A DNA stretch of 64,000 nt from the NCBI GenBank assembly GCA_900541935.1, contig UQLZ01000006.1, positions 1 through 64,000 on the forward strand, in the 5' to 3' direction. The notes beneath the pieces are model-generated. The model made no database searches and was not told the origin of the DNA. It saw only the letters and a list, made by a program, of their open reading frames with translations. A program made the position numbers and the translations under genes. Positions 17,185 through 25,157 of the stretch are shown piece after piece; the stretch's first letter is position 1, and each line of letters opens with the position of its first letter. Source of the DNA: an uncultured Prevotellaceae bacterium (GTDB lineage Bacteria; Bacteroidota; Bacteroidia; Bacteroidales; Muribaculaceae).

Positions 17185-18201
17185 TTAAACTTCAATGCCG
17201 TGCTCTGACATCTTTTTTATCAAAAACTCCTTCAAATTCTCCTTGGATTGAACACCTAACTTTGTGCGTATATGCGAACGCTGACTTGTTACATTTCCTT
17301 TTGTTGTTTGTAAGATTGCACATATATCTCCTTGTTTCCTTCCTTGGAGAATCAAACGACATATATTACGCTCAGACACACTCAATTCAGGAAAAACTTC
17401 TGTCAAGCGGTCATCATCCATTCTTTCCTTGCGTATGTGTTCGGCAACACCTGCTATCAATTTTTGCCTCGCTGCCTTTCCAAGAATTTTATTGAAATCG
17501 GCAGTCGAATTTTCAGTTAGTTCACTTTCCGTAAACTTAGCCAACGCAACAGCCTGATGCTTCTCCAAACCAAGCATATTTAAGATGCTTGTTTCTTCTG
17601 TTTTCAGCACATTATGCTCCTCCTCTATACTACGGGACCTCACAAGCAGTTTCTCTCCTAATACGCACTCCATAAACAGGACAATGGCAAAGATTGGCAA
17701 AAAACTTTTCAAACTTTCAGAACCAAGCATGAATGCTGCCACGGTATATGCAGTTAATGCCATAACTGTCAAAATATAAGGGACAGACCTGAGAAAACCA
17801 GCCATAGATAAAGAGACAACAGCAGTTGAAAGCATTATATCAGCAACTATTTCGGATTCACTTGTTGCCGTTGGCTGCATTCCTGTATATAACATTGCAA
17901 TACAAAAACAGGTTTGGGCTATGATAAAATGAATCGTCAAAGTGCTTCGTAGCGTTAGTCTCCGCATATAAAATAGTACTATTAAGAAAAGCATAACAAC
18001 CATCCACACGGCATTGACAGTTTCAAAGACACTATTACTAGGGCCTGCTATGCCCAACAAATTTAAAGGAACTGTGAAAACAACTATCAATGCGGAATAC
18101 AAAAGTACGGTTAACTGCTGCCTTGCAAACGTGTCACCACTATACCTTGCAAACAAATTTGAAAATGGGGATTTCGCCCTGGCTATTATAGGCTCTTTCA
18201 T
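17185..18201 (-). CDS. Membrane-anchored LuxR-type HTH regulator
   Basis: 338 residues. The first ~190 hold six or seven hydrophobic segments (for example ALIVVFTVPLNLLGIAG, MVVMLFLIVLFYM, FLPIFAIVLFMECVLG). A charged, helical linker follows, then a LuxR/GerE-type helix-turn-helix at about 270-330 (LSVSERNICRLILQGRKQGD ... LQTTKGNVTSQRSHIRTKLGV). No receiver or kinase domain, so it likely senses a membrane or extracellular signal and binds DNA from the membrane. It sits upstream of the amylase gene on the same strand. The three repeated boxes at its promoter suggest autoregulation. The target genes are unknown. Confidence 0.75.
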   Translation of the reverse strand: MKEPIIARAKSPFSNLFARYSGDTFARQQLTVLLYSALIVVFTVPLNLLGIAGPSNSVFETVNAVWMVVMLFLIVLFYMRRLTLRSTLTIHFIIAQTCFCIAMLYTGMQPTATSESEIVADIMLSTAVVSLSMAGFLRSVPYILTVMALTAYTVAAFMLGSESLKSFLPIFAIVLFMECVLGEKLLVRSRSIEEEHNVLKTEETSILNMLGLEKHQAVALAKFTESELTENSTADFNKILGKAARQKLIAGVAEHIRKERMDDDRLTEVFPELSVSERNICRLILQGRKQGDICAILQTTKGNVTSQRSHIRTKLGVQSKENLKEFLIKKMSEHGIEV

Positions 18202-18214
18202 TATTGGATTTATA

Positions 18215-18272
18215 TCAGTTATTTTCAGTTACAAATATACTGAAAATAAATTTACAATCAGTTATTTTCAGT
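18215..18272 (-). promoter_or_regulatory. Promoter of the LuxR-type gene with three repeated boxes
   Basis: Direct copies of TCAGTTATTTTCAGT at 18215-18229 and 18258-18272, plus an inverted partial copy (ACTGAAAATAA) starting at 18239. A -7 box TATATTTG (minus, 18232-18239) lies between the direct copies. The first box ends 14 nt before the start codon. The arrangement resembles an operator. The remaining 18273-18484 region shows no gene. Confidence 0.5.
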
Positions 18273-18484
18273 CCTGTAAATTTAATAAACAAGGAATTAT
18301 ATTATGAAAATGTTGTAATTTTGCCACTGGAAATAAGATTATAAGATTAACGAAGGGTATATATTATATAGTACAAAACATAGAAACTGCGGGAAGACCA
18401 ATGTTATTTATTCATATAAAGCAGTTCTCCTATGGAATATTCCATCCTAATTAAAAGACGTAGGATTATATTGTGAAAAAACTG

Positions 18485-18523
18485 CTTAAAGGGGTTGCAT
18501 AAAATTTATGCAACCCCTTTAAG
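18485..18523 (-). terminator. Terminator of the ruvC operon
   Basis: A 39-nt near-perfect palindrome (CTTAAAGGGGTTGCATAAA and its complement), 45 nt after the ruvC stop. Confidence 0.65.
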
Positions 18524-18568
18524 ATATAATTTAGCGAATAAAAGGAAAAATTCGAGTCAGGGCATTCA

Positions 18569-19144
18569 TTACTTTTTCAGTTTGTCTGGATTTTTTGCAA
18601 TAAACTCCTTCCACGATTTGCACGCTGGAGATGTTTTGGGTCGTGCTGACTCATAGAAATGACAAAGGGCAACAGCAAGTGCGTCCGTCGCATCCAAATG
18701 CGGATCTATTAGTTCCCTCGGGATATTCAAAATTCTACGCAACATCTCTGCAACCTGCTCTTTAGATGCCGCCCCATTACCAGTAATAGACTGCTTAACT
18801 TTCAAAGGCGCATACTCTGCAATAGGTATATCATGCAGAAGAGCGGCTGTCATCGCAACGCCTTGCGCCCTGCCTAACTTTAACATGGATTGGACATTCT
18901 TGCCATAGAAAGGAGCTTCCAGAGCCATTTCATCAGGGAGATACTGCTCTATGACTCCCGATATTCTCTCTGAGATGCGACGTAACCGCATATAATGGTC
19001 GTCAAACTTGTTAAGAATTAAAACGCCCATTGTTATCATCGAAGGTTTGCCTTTCTTTATGCCGAGCAGGCCATAACCGAGAACATTCGTTCCCGGGTCA
19101 ATGCCTATAATAATCCTGTCCCAATCGAGTTCTTTTCTTATCAT
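18569..19144 (-). CDS. ruvC: Holliday-junction endonuclease RuvC
   Basis: 191 residues. RuvC cuts Holliday junctions symmetrically as part of the RuvABC complex. The four acidic catalytic residues are visible: D16 (GIDPG), E76 (LEAPF), D151 and D154 (DATDALAVAL). Length is normal. The start overlaps the stop of the upstream DUF4286-like gene by 4 nt (ATGA), so the two are translationally coupled. Last gene of the dgkA-PAP2-DUF4286-ruvC operon. Confidence 0.95.
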   Translation of the reverse strand: MIRKELDWDRIIIGIDPGTNVLGYGLLGIKKGKPSMITMGVLILNKFDDHYMRLRRISERISGVIEQYLPDEMALEAPFYGKNVQSMLKLGRAQGVAMTAALLHDIPIAEYAPLKVKQSITGNGAASKEQVAEMLRRILNIPRELIDPHLDATDALAVALCHFYESARPKTSPACKSWKEFIAKNPDKLKK

Positions 19145-19449
19145 AGGTCAATCTCCTCAAGCAATATTGAGAAACCGGCTACCTTCTGACCAAAAGTATT
19201 TGACAGTTCTACAAGCAAATCATCACCTACCTCCTCATACCAATTTCTGAGAACATCTGTTGACTCTGAGCGGAACTGCAAAGAATAGTTGATACCATCG
19301 CTCTCCTCTGCATTCATAACCGCTGTAAGTCTTGGTTCAACAAGCCTTCCATCACATACTGCTTTTGGGATATAATTTGATTTAAGCCATGCCAAGAACT
19401 CTTCGGCTATAGCATTATGCGCGTGATAAGTTGTGTTATATACAATCAT
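19141..19449 (-). CDS. DUF4286-like small protein
   Basis: 102 residues from the ATG at 19449. The sequence begins MIVYNTTYHAHN and continues with FLAWLKSNYIP, in line with the DUF4286 family often found beside ruvC in Bacteroidetes. It is a compact ferredoxin-like-sized protein of unknown function. An upstream in-frame ATG at 19557 would lie deep inside the PAP2 gene, so I reject it. It follows the PAP2 gene by 4 nt and overlaps ruvC by 4 nt. Confidence 0.75.
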   Translation of the reverse strand: MIVYNTTYHAHNAIAEEFLAWLKSNYIPKAVCDGRLVEPRLTAVMNAEESDGINYSLQFRSESTDVLRNWYEEVGDDLLVELSNTFGQKVAGFSILLEEIDL

Positions 19450-19453
19450 GTTT

Positions 19454-20011
19454 TTATAAAGTAAAAGATGCAACAATTCCAAAATGCTCTCCGTCAGAAA
19501 CCGGACATATTGACAAGTTATGTTTTTGGGCAAACGGCCGCGTAAAGATATAAGCACTGCCTGCTCCTATGGCAGCACCGGTAATAACGTCCCACCAGTC
19601 ATGCTTTTTGGCAAATGTACGGCTCCAGCCGACATAAGTGGCAAGAGCGTAGGCAGGTCCACCAAACTTCCAACCATAACGACGCTGCAAGAAAGCAGCG
19701 TTTGCAAAGGTTATACTCGTATGGGCAGACGGGAACGAATGCCTGTCGCTACCGTCAGGACGAGTTTTCTTAATGGAATATTTAAGAATATAGGTTGCAC
19801 CGAGGGTGGTCGCCGTTGTAAAAGCGGCTTGCTTCAACCCCTGCCAGTCCTTTTCGATTATAACACCAGTAAGCGTTGCCAAAGGCATAGCGGCAAGAAT
19901 AACATCTCCTGAAACCTTCACTCCCTTACGAGCGTCACTCAACTCATACTGCTCCTGCGAAAACACTGGAAAAGCAAATATAATGACTAATAAAATTGAT
20001 AATATTCTCAT
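19454..20011 (-). CDS. PAP2-superfamily phosphatase
   Basis: 185 residues with a signal peptide (MRILSILLVIIFAFPVFSQ). The three PAP2 blocks are present: KKTRPDGSDR (K-x6-RP type), FPSAHTS, and GWSRTFAKKHDWWDV (SR-x5-H-x3-D). It removes a phosphate from a lipid or another envelope substrate such as an undecaprenyl or phosphatidic species, in the periplasm. Operon position after dgkA, with a 4-nt overlap, fits lipid phosphate turnover. The substrate cannot be decided from sequence. Confidence 0.85.
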   Translation of the reverse strand: MRILSILLVIIFAFPVFSQEQYELSDARKGVKVSGDVILAAMPLATLTGVIIEKDWQGLKQAAFTTATTLGATYILKYSIKKTRPDGSDRHSFPSAHTSITFANAAFLQRRYGWKFGGPAYALATYVGWSRTFAKKHDWWDVITGAAIGAGSAYIFTRPFAQKHNLSICPVSDGEHFGIVASFTL

Positions 20012-20385
20012 AATAGAACTATAATTTTAGGAATGAAAATTATTGCACCAACGACTGCGGAAGCAACGGCTAAAAAAAGAACTGCCCCAGCGGCAACATC
20101 TTTCGCACGGCCAACAGCCTCGTCATAATTGCTACTAATCCTGTCTGCAAGATATTCTATCGCAGTGTTAAACGCCTCGGCGGAAAAGACGGCACCGATA
20201 CATGCAATAATGGCAATCCACTCCATAGCCGAAATCGAAAGCGCAAAACCGAAAGCAATTGCAATAACCGCTGCAGATAAATGCAACCACATATTGTGCT
20301 CGCTGCCAATAAGTCGCACTATGCCGGAAAAGGCATACTTAAAACTCCTCCCCCTACTTTTCCAACTGAATTTTTTAGATTTCAT
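20008..20385 (-). CDS. dgkA: Diacylglycerol kinase (DgkA family)
   Basis: 125 residues, an inner-membrane protein with three hydrophobic helices (WLHLSAAVIAIAFGF, WIAIIACIGAVF, VLFLAVASAVVGAIIF). Family motifs EAFNTAIE and KDVAAGAVL are intact. It phosphorylates diacylglycerol or undecaprenol. In many Bacteroidetes the homologue is named diacylglycerol kinase family protein because the lipid is untested. Start at 20385 chosen for the MKSKKFSWKSR opening; a longer version to 20409 adds eight unlikely residues. First gene of the ruvC operon. Confidence 0.85.
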   Translation of the reverse strand: MKSKKFSWKSRGRSFKYAFSGIVRLIGSEHNMWLHLSAAVIAIAFGFALSISAMEWIAIIACIGAVFSAEAFNTAIEYLADRISSNYDEAVGRAKDVAAGAVLFLAVASAVVGAIIFIPKIIVLL

Positions 20386-20482
20386 ACTGCGAAGATACAT
20401 CAATATCAACTGAAATAAAAGAATTTCTGACTAAAAGATATTTTGTTAAAGAGCCGATTAGACAAATTAGCATTATAGCAAA

Positions 20483-20520
20483 CAAAAAGAGATGCATCAA
20501 AAATTGACACATCTCTTTGT
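20483..20520 (-). terminator. Terminator of tRNA-Pro
   Basis: AAAGAGATG / CATCTCTTT stem with inner GCATCAA...TTGACAC, starting 5 nt after the tRNA 3' end. Minus-strand T-run is short. Confidence 0.65.
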
Positions 20521-20524
20521 TAGC

Positions 20525-20600
20525 TGGTCGGGGTGAGAAGACTCGAACTTCCGACCTCCACGTCCCGAACGTGGCGCGCTGCCAACTGTGCTACACCCCG
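20525..20600 (-). tRNA. tRNA-Pro(CGG)
   Basis: Acceptor CGGGGTG/CACCCCG, anticodon stem CCACG/CGTGG with loop TTCGGGA (anticodon CGG), T-arm around GAAGTTCGAGTCTTC, and discriminator A. CCA is encoded at 20525-20527, unlike the tRNA-Asp in this window. Confidence 0.95.
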
Positions 20601-20616
20601 AATCAGAAATTCGGTG

Positions 20617-20647
20617 CAAAGATAATGCCTTTTTTTGTTTTAACAAA
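20617..20647 (-). promoter_or_regulatory. tRNA-Pro promoter
   Basis: Minus-strand TTTG at 20644-20647, a 19-nt spacer, TATCTTTG at 20617-20624. Confidence 0.8.
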
Positions 20648-20699
20648 GTCTTTGCTACTTTTTTTGAAAACAATTAAAAACCAACCAACATATTATTCA

Positions 20700-20733
20700 A
20701 AAAAGTTGCTCCGAGATTTAATCCCAGAGCAAC
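20700..20733 (-). terminator. Terminator of the mannose-1-phosphate guanylyltransferase gene
   Basis: GTTGCTC/GAGCAAC stem with an imperfect inner part, then TTTTTT on the minus strand. Confidence 0.8.
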
Positions 20734-20789
20734 AGTTTAATTAACTTTAAAGTTCATTTAGATTTAAAATAATGAAACCAAAAGGATTT

Positions 20790-21866
20790 CTACAAATACT
20801 TATCTCCAAAGTTGGTTTTCACCTCATTAACATACTGCTTGATTTTCTGTTCTTCATCAAGAGGACAAATCAAAAGGATATCATCATTTTCAGCAACAAT
20901 ATAGTTATTCAATCCAGAAGCAACTATAAGTTTTTCCTTTGTAGAAGCAAAAATATTATTAGAGCAGTTGCTTATAACAGTCTTACAGTTTCTGAAAACA
21001 TTTCCGTCATCCCTTTTCGGAGCCTTTTCATATAAGGCACCCCAAGAGCCGAGATCGCTCCAGCCAATGTCAACACGCTGAACAAATACGTTCTTATATT
21101 TCTCCATTACGGCAAAGTCTATAGAGATATTCGGGCATGCTGGAAATTCCTTATTGATAAAATTCATCTCTTGATCGGTACAGAATTTGCCAATACCTTC
21201 ATCAAATCGCATGGCAATATCTGGCGCACACTCATGGAAAGCCTGAATAATAGTATCTGCCGACCAAATGAATATACCCGCATTCCAAACAAAATCACCA
21301 CTCTCGAGGAATACCTTTGCAAGTTCAGCATTCGGCTTTTCTGTAAAAGTCTTGACAGGGTTAAACCCTTCTACATCATCCTTTCCGACCTGGATATAGC
21401 CATATCCTGTCTCAGGACGGTTCGGATGGATACCCATAGTCAGCAAGGCATTGTGCTTCTTGACAAATTCAAATCCTTTTATAACATCTTGACGGAACAT
21501 CTCATCCTTCAATATTAAATGGTCTGACGGCGTTACAAGTATCAATGCATCAGGATTCAACGCATTGATATGATATGCCGCCCAAGCATTGCACGGTGCA
21601 GTATTCCTTCTGTCGGGTTCCAACAGAATTCTGTCATCAGCCATATCTGGCAATTGCTCTTTTACTAACGGTGCGTACTGCTCATTTGTCAACGCAAAAA
21701 TATTTTGTGAAGGTATGATGTCTGCTATTCTGTCATAGGTCATCTGCAATAGCGTTCTTCCAGTTCCAAAAAAATCAAGAAACTGCTTAGGTGCTGCCGA
21801 CTTGCTGAAAGGCCAAAAACGGCTGCCGACACCGCCACACATAATAACGCAATATCTGTTTTCCAT
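20790..21866 (-). CDS. manC: Mannose-1-phosphate guanylyltransferase
   Basis: 358 residues. It makes GDP-mannose from GTP and mannose-1-phosphate for capsule, LPS or glycoprotein glycans. The nucleotide-binding signature CGGVGSRFWPFS is at residues 10-21, with PKQF following, and later blocks EPDRRNTAPC, VTPSDH, ETGYGYI, FTEKP and DIGWSDLGSW are all family hallmarks. It lacks the C-terminal isomerase half of bifunctional enzymes. Start at 21866 gives MENRYCVIMCGG; the upstream ATG adds 20 non-conserved residues. Single gene with a terminator downstream. Confidence 0.92.
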   Translation of the reverse strand: MENRYCVIMCGGVGSRFWPFSKSAAPKQFLDFFGTGRTLLQMTYDRIADIIPSQNIFALTNEQYAPLVKEQLPDMADDRILLEPDRRNTAPCNAWAAYHINALNPDALILVTPSDHLILKDEMFRQDVIKGFEFVKKHNALLTMGIHPNRPETGYGYIQVGKDDVEGFNPVKTFTEKPNAELAKVFLESGDFVWNAGIFIWSADTIIQAFHECAPDIAMRFDEGIGKFCTDQEMNFINKEFPACPNISIDFAVMEKYKNVFVQRVDIGWSDLGSWGALYEKAPKRDDGNVFRNCKTVISNCSNNIFASTKEKLIVASGLNNYIVAENDDILLICPLDEEQKIKQYVNEVKTNFGDKYL

Positions 21867-22017
21867 ATCTCGTTTGTTTATGTTTAATACATTCGCTAAG
21901 GTAATATATATATGGGACAATCGCAAATTTTATTTCTCTTTTAGCGAATTTATAGGAGTTTTAACCCTAATCAAATATTCACTCATCAGAGAAAAAATAC
22001 AATAAAATAGGAAGGGG

Positions 22018-22656
22018 CTATTTCCTTCCGAAATCGGCAGGAATTTCGCCCCATCTTTCTGTATCCCATTTGATAATTTTATTCGAATAGGTATTGTTTC
22101 TCAACCAATTCTCAGCCCTAACGACCAACTTATATAGTTCAGCATTGGCACTCGTTGGTTGCAATTTTGTGTTGCATTTCTTGCTGCGCACCCATTTCTG
22201 TGCCGTCATGCTGTCACTATAGATAGTCATGTTGCTTCCATGCTTCTTTAGCAACGCAAGTCCATGGACGAGAGCAAGGAACTCACCTATATTGTTAGTT
22301 CCCTGCTGGAACGGACCAACCTTGAAAACCTCCTTGCCTGAACGAAGGTGAACTCCACGATATTCCATAATTCCGGGGTTTCCCATACAACTGGCGTCAA
22401 CAGCAAGACTGTCGAGGTCAACCTCGGGATTGTCATAATAGTCAGGCTTATCGCTCTTCAGATGGTTTGCTATGCTTATCAGAATGGAGGCATCATCTGA
22501 ATTTTCGCGGAAAGCCTTAGCCGCCTCATCCTGATTATAGTAAGCCTTGTACTTGGCATTAGGAAAACCTTCAATCTCGTTCTTGCAGTCCTCCCATGTG
22601 GTATAAATACCCGGCTGGCGGCCTTCAAAAACGACATAGTATTTGGTATATGCCAT
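22018..22656 (-). CDS. Ribonuclease H with viroplasmin (RNA/DNA-hybrid-binding) domain
   Basis: 212 residues: an N-terminal caulimovirus viroplasmin domain at 1-50 (KYYVVFEGRQPGIYTTWEDC) joined to an RNase HI fold. Catalytic acids D87 (VDAS), E125 (NIGEFLALV), D148 (IYSDS) and D208 (PADFGRK) are visible. It cuts the RNA strand of RNA/DNA hybrids. It follows the slyD gene by 12 nt and is probably co-transcribed. Confidence 0.9.
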   Translation of the reverse strand: MAYTKYYVVFEGRQPGIYTTWEDCKNEIEGFPNAKYKAYYNQDEAAKAFRENSDDASILISIANHLKSDKPDYYDNPEVDLDSLAVDASCMGNPGIMEYRGVHLRSGKEVFKVGPFQQGTNNIGEFLALVHGLALLKKHGSNMTIYSDSMTAQKWVRSKKCNTKLQPTSANAELYKLVVRAENWLRNNTYSNKIIKWDTERWGEIPADFGRK

Positions 22657-22668
22657 TACCTATGCTTT

Positions 22669-23226
22669 TTAGTGGCAACAGCCGTCACCGCAACCGCTAC
22701 ATCCGCCATCACCGCAGTCGTGACCGCATCCGCAACCACATGACGGATGCAATTCCTCTTCTGTTGCGTCTCTAACCGCAAGGACTTCTCCTGTAAAACG
22801 TACTGTCTTGCCAGCAAGCGGGTGATTGAAATCGATTTTCACCTTTGATGTGCCAACTTCAAGAACAAGACCTGAAACAGGGTGACCGTCGGCTGTCATC
22901 ATTGTGATAGGAGCACCGTTATGAACGTGCTCTGAATCAAAAACGCCGTCTTCGTTATGGAAAATTTCCTTGTCAAGGTCCATGATATGCTCAGTGCGGA
23001 ACTCGCCGAAAGCCTCTTCTGGTTTAAGTGTAATATCAAAAGTATCACCAACAGTCTTATTTTCAAGAGCGTCGCAAACAGCAGGCAAAAGGCTGTCGTC
23101 AACGCCGAAAATAGTTTTGTCTGGGTGCTCCTTATCGGCACTAAACATCAATTGCTCTTCTCCGTTTTCAATTTCGAATAGGTTGTATGTAAATTCCACA
23201 TACTTACCTGGTCTGATAAATTCCAT
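22669..23226 (-). CDS. slyD: SlyD-type FKBP peptidyl-prolyl isomerase
   Basis: 185 residues. FKBP core interrupted by an insert-in-flap domain, with NHPLAGKTVRFTGEVLAV near residue 140. The tail, after residue 155, is a metal-binding run with eight Cys and three His (motifs HPSC, GHDC, GCCH). SlyD folds proline-containing chains and holds nickel or zinc for metalloprotein assembly. First gene of a short operon with RNase H. The family assignment is firm; the tail composition is the notable part. Confidence 0.9.
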   Translation of the reverse strand: MEFIRPGKYVEFTYNLFEIENGEEQLMFSADKEHPDKTIFGVDDSLLPAVCDALENKTVGDTFDITLKPEEAFGEFRTEHIMDLDKEIFHNEDGVFDSEHVHNGAPITMMTADGHPVSGLVLEVGTSKVKIDFNHPLAGKTVRFTGEVLAVRDATEEELHPSCGCGCGHDCGDGGCSGCGDGCCH

Positions 23227-23260
23227 ATAGTAATTATTTATGTTTCAACAAATTTTTTGT

Positions 23261-23290
23261 AAAGGTACTTTTTTTAAGTCCAATTTGCAA
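23261..23290 (-). promoter_or_regulatory. slyD promoter
   Basis: Minus-strand TACCTTTA (one mismatch to TAnnTTTG) at 23261-23268 and TTG at 23288-23290, spacer 19 nt. Confidence 0.5.
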
Positions 23291-23341
23291 CAATCCCAAT
23301 CCCCAAAAGGGTTATTTAACATAAAACCCGCGAGTATGACA

Positions 23342-23677
23342 TTATGCTTTATTTGCAAGTTCTTGCTCTTTTAGTTCGCGAAGACGCTTGATGTTTGTAC
23401 CGATATTGATGCAAAACATTATAACAGCCCATGTGAAGAATGAACTGATAATGCCACCAATCAAAACAAATATAAACGTAAAGAAGCTGAAAGAACTTTC
23501 ATAGAAGTTCCTTATTGTTGCCGAGCCTATTGCACAAATCAATGAAGCGAGCATGCCTCCTACAAGAATTATATAGGCGGAGATTTTTAAAATATTCTCT
23601 ACTTTGTCTTCAAGTTTCTGAAAAAAGTTTCTTTTTTCATTGCCACTTTCTTTAAAAATAATGTTTTCAGTATTCAT
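23342..23677 (-). CDS. Small two-helix membrane protein, unrecognised
   Basis: 111 residues from the ATG at 23677. Charged N-terminus, then two hydrophobic segments (ISAYIILVGGMLASLICAIG and a second at about 65-92), and a charged tail (RLRELKEQELANKA). An alternative start at 23719 would overlap the antiporter end by 11 nt. It closes the peptide transporter-antiporter operon. I do not recognise a family; it may be an accessory subunit of the antiporter or an unrelated membrane protein. Confidence 0.6.
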   Translation of the reverse strand: MNTENIIFKESGNEKRNFFQKLEDKVENILKISAYIILVGGMLASLICAIGSATIRNFYESSFSFFTFIFVLIGGIISSFFTWAVIMFCINIGTNIKRLRELKEQELANKA

Positions 23678-23708
23678 ATTGGATATATTAAGGGTTAATA
23701 AATTAGTC

Positions 23709-25154
23709 TTATGGCTCATTTTCGGAAATTAGCAGCAATTTGTCTCCTGCCTGAAGAATAAGGCTTCCGTTAGGAATAATATGCCTATTTCCACGCTTAA
23801 CAATCATAACAAGCGTTCCCTTTGGGATATTCATATCTGCAATCTTATTGCCATTTTCAAGCATTTTTTCAGTCACTTCAATATCCTTCAATGTCGTATC
23901 TATCTCATCAGGCAATTCAATTCCGAAATCATTACCTTCTTTCTGCAAAGGCAGGTTAAGATTCAACTTTTTTGCAGCCCAAGAAATTGTAGAGCCTTGA
24001 ATTATCATCGAAAGCAAGGTTATGAAAAATACAATATTGAAAATCTGGTCAGCACCATCAATATCGGCAACAACAGGATAGGTTGCAAAAATAATTGGCA
24101 CAGCGCCTCTCAAGCCAACCCACGAGGTAAACGTCTTCGCCTTAAAGCCCAAATTCTTAAAAGGCAACAGACAAAGAAAAACACTCGCAGGCCGAGCAAC
24201 AATCATCATAAAAAGTCCTATCAGTACCGCAACAGGTGCAACACCAAGCAATTCGTGAGGATTCACAAGCAAACCAAGAGCAAGGAACATTATTATCTGC
24301 GAAAACCAAGTAAATCCGTCAAAGAATGTCTGCGTTTCACGTCGGCACACAATTTTAGAATTTCCAACAACAGCGCCGGCAATGTAAACAGCAAGATAGC
24401 CATTTCCTTTAAGCAGATCAGTTATTGTAAATGTAAAGAAAACTATGCTAAGCAACAAAATTGGATATAGAGAACTATTGTTCAATTTTATCTTATTAAT
24501 AATCAGCACACCCAACTTACCCATAGCAAAACCTGTGACACTTCCAACGACAAACTGTATAGCAAAATCTACAGCGATTTGCCCAGCCGAAGCACTCACT
24601 GAAGTTGCCAACGAAATAAGTACAATAGTCAGCATATAAGCCATCGGGTCATTACTGCCACTTTCGAGTTCCAGCAATGGGCGAAGGTTTTGCTTTAGAT
24701 TTATCTTTTGCGTTCTAAGTATATTGAATACCGATGCGGAATCAGTTGATGACATTGTTGCAGCCAAAAGCATTGATACAATCAATGAAAGATTTATATC
24801 AAAACCCGTCTCATGCGAGACATAGCAAATAAAGAGTCCGGTAAGAGCAGTCGTGACAAGCACGCCAAGCGTTGAGAGAAGCAAACCAGGCAAGAGGATA
24901 GGCTTGACCTCCCTAATTTTCGTATCCATGCCACCAGAGAAAAGGATAACGCTCAGCGAAATCATACCAATAAACTGTGCCTGCTTGGCATTTTCAAAAT
25001 GCAGTCCCAACCCATCACTGCCAAAAAGCATTCCAACGACAAGAAAGACGAGCAGCGACGGCACCCCTAATTTATATCCTGTCTTACTGATTATAATCGC
25101 AGAAAAAACAAGTATCGAACCCAATAAGAGAATATTTTCAGCAGAGAAAGTCAT
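23709..25154 (-). CDS. CPA1-type potassium/proton antiporter
   Basis: 481 residues. About 12-13 transmembrane helices cover residues 1-385, including the family motifs LLAATMSSTDSASVF and LESGSNDPMAYML, where the Asp pair is predicted to carry the exchanged ion. The C-terminal stretch (about 410-481, GTLVMIVKRGNRHIIPNGS ... LQAGDKLLLI) is a TrkA_C domain, typical of NhaP2/CvrA-like K+/H+ antiporters. It starts 3 nt after the stop of the peptide transporter gene. Role: K+ and pH balance of the cytoplasm. Confidence 0.85.
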   Translation of the reverse strand: MTFSAENILLLGSILVFSAIIISKTGYKLGVPSLLVFLVVGMLFGSDGLGLHFENAKQAQFIGMISLSVILFSGGMDTKIREVKPILLPGLLLSTLGVLVTTALTGLFICYVSHETGFDINLSLIVSMLLAATMSSTDSASVFNILRTQKINLKQNLRPLLELESGSNDPMAYMLTIVLISLATSVSASAGQIAVDFAIQFVVGSVTGFAMGKLGVLIINKIKLNNSSLYPILLLSIVFFTFTITDLLKGNGYLAVYIAGAVVGNSKIVCRRETQTFFDGFTWFSQIIMFLALGLLVNPHELLGVAPVAVLIGLFMMIVARPASVFLCLLPFKNLGFKAKTFTSWVGLRGAVPIIFATYPVVADIDGADQIFNIVFFITLLSMIIQGSTISWAAKKLNLNLPLQKEGNDFGIELPDEIDTTLKDIEVTEKMLENGNKIADMNIPKGTLVMIVKRGNRHIIPNGSLILQAGDKLLLISENEP

Positions 25155-25157
25155 AGT

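Noticed and set aside
23781..24470. 229-residue ORF opposite the K+/H+ antiporter
   Set aside because: Low-complexity Asn/Lys/Arg-rich antisense of a clear membrane protein gene.
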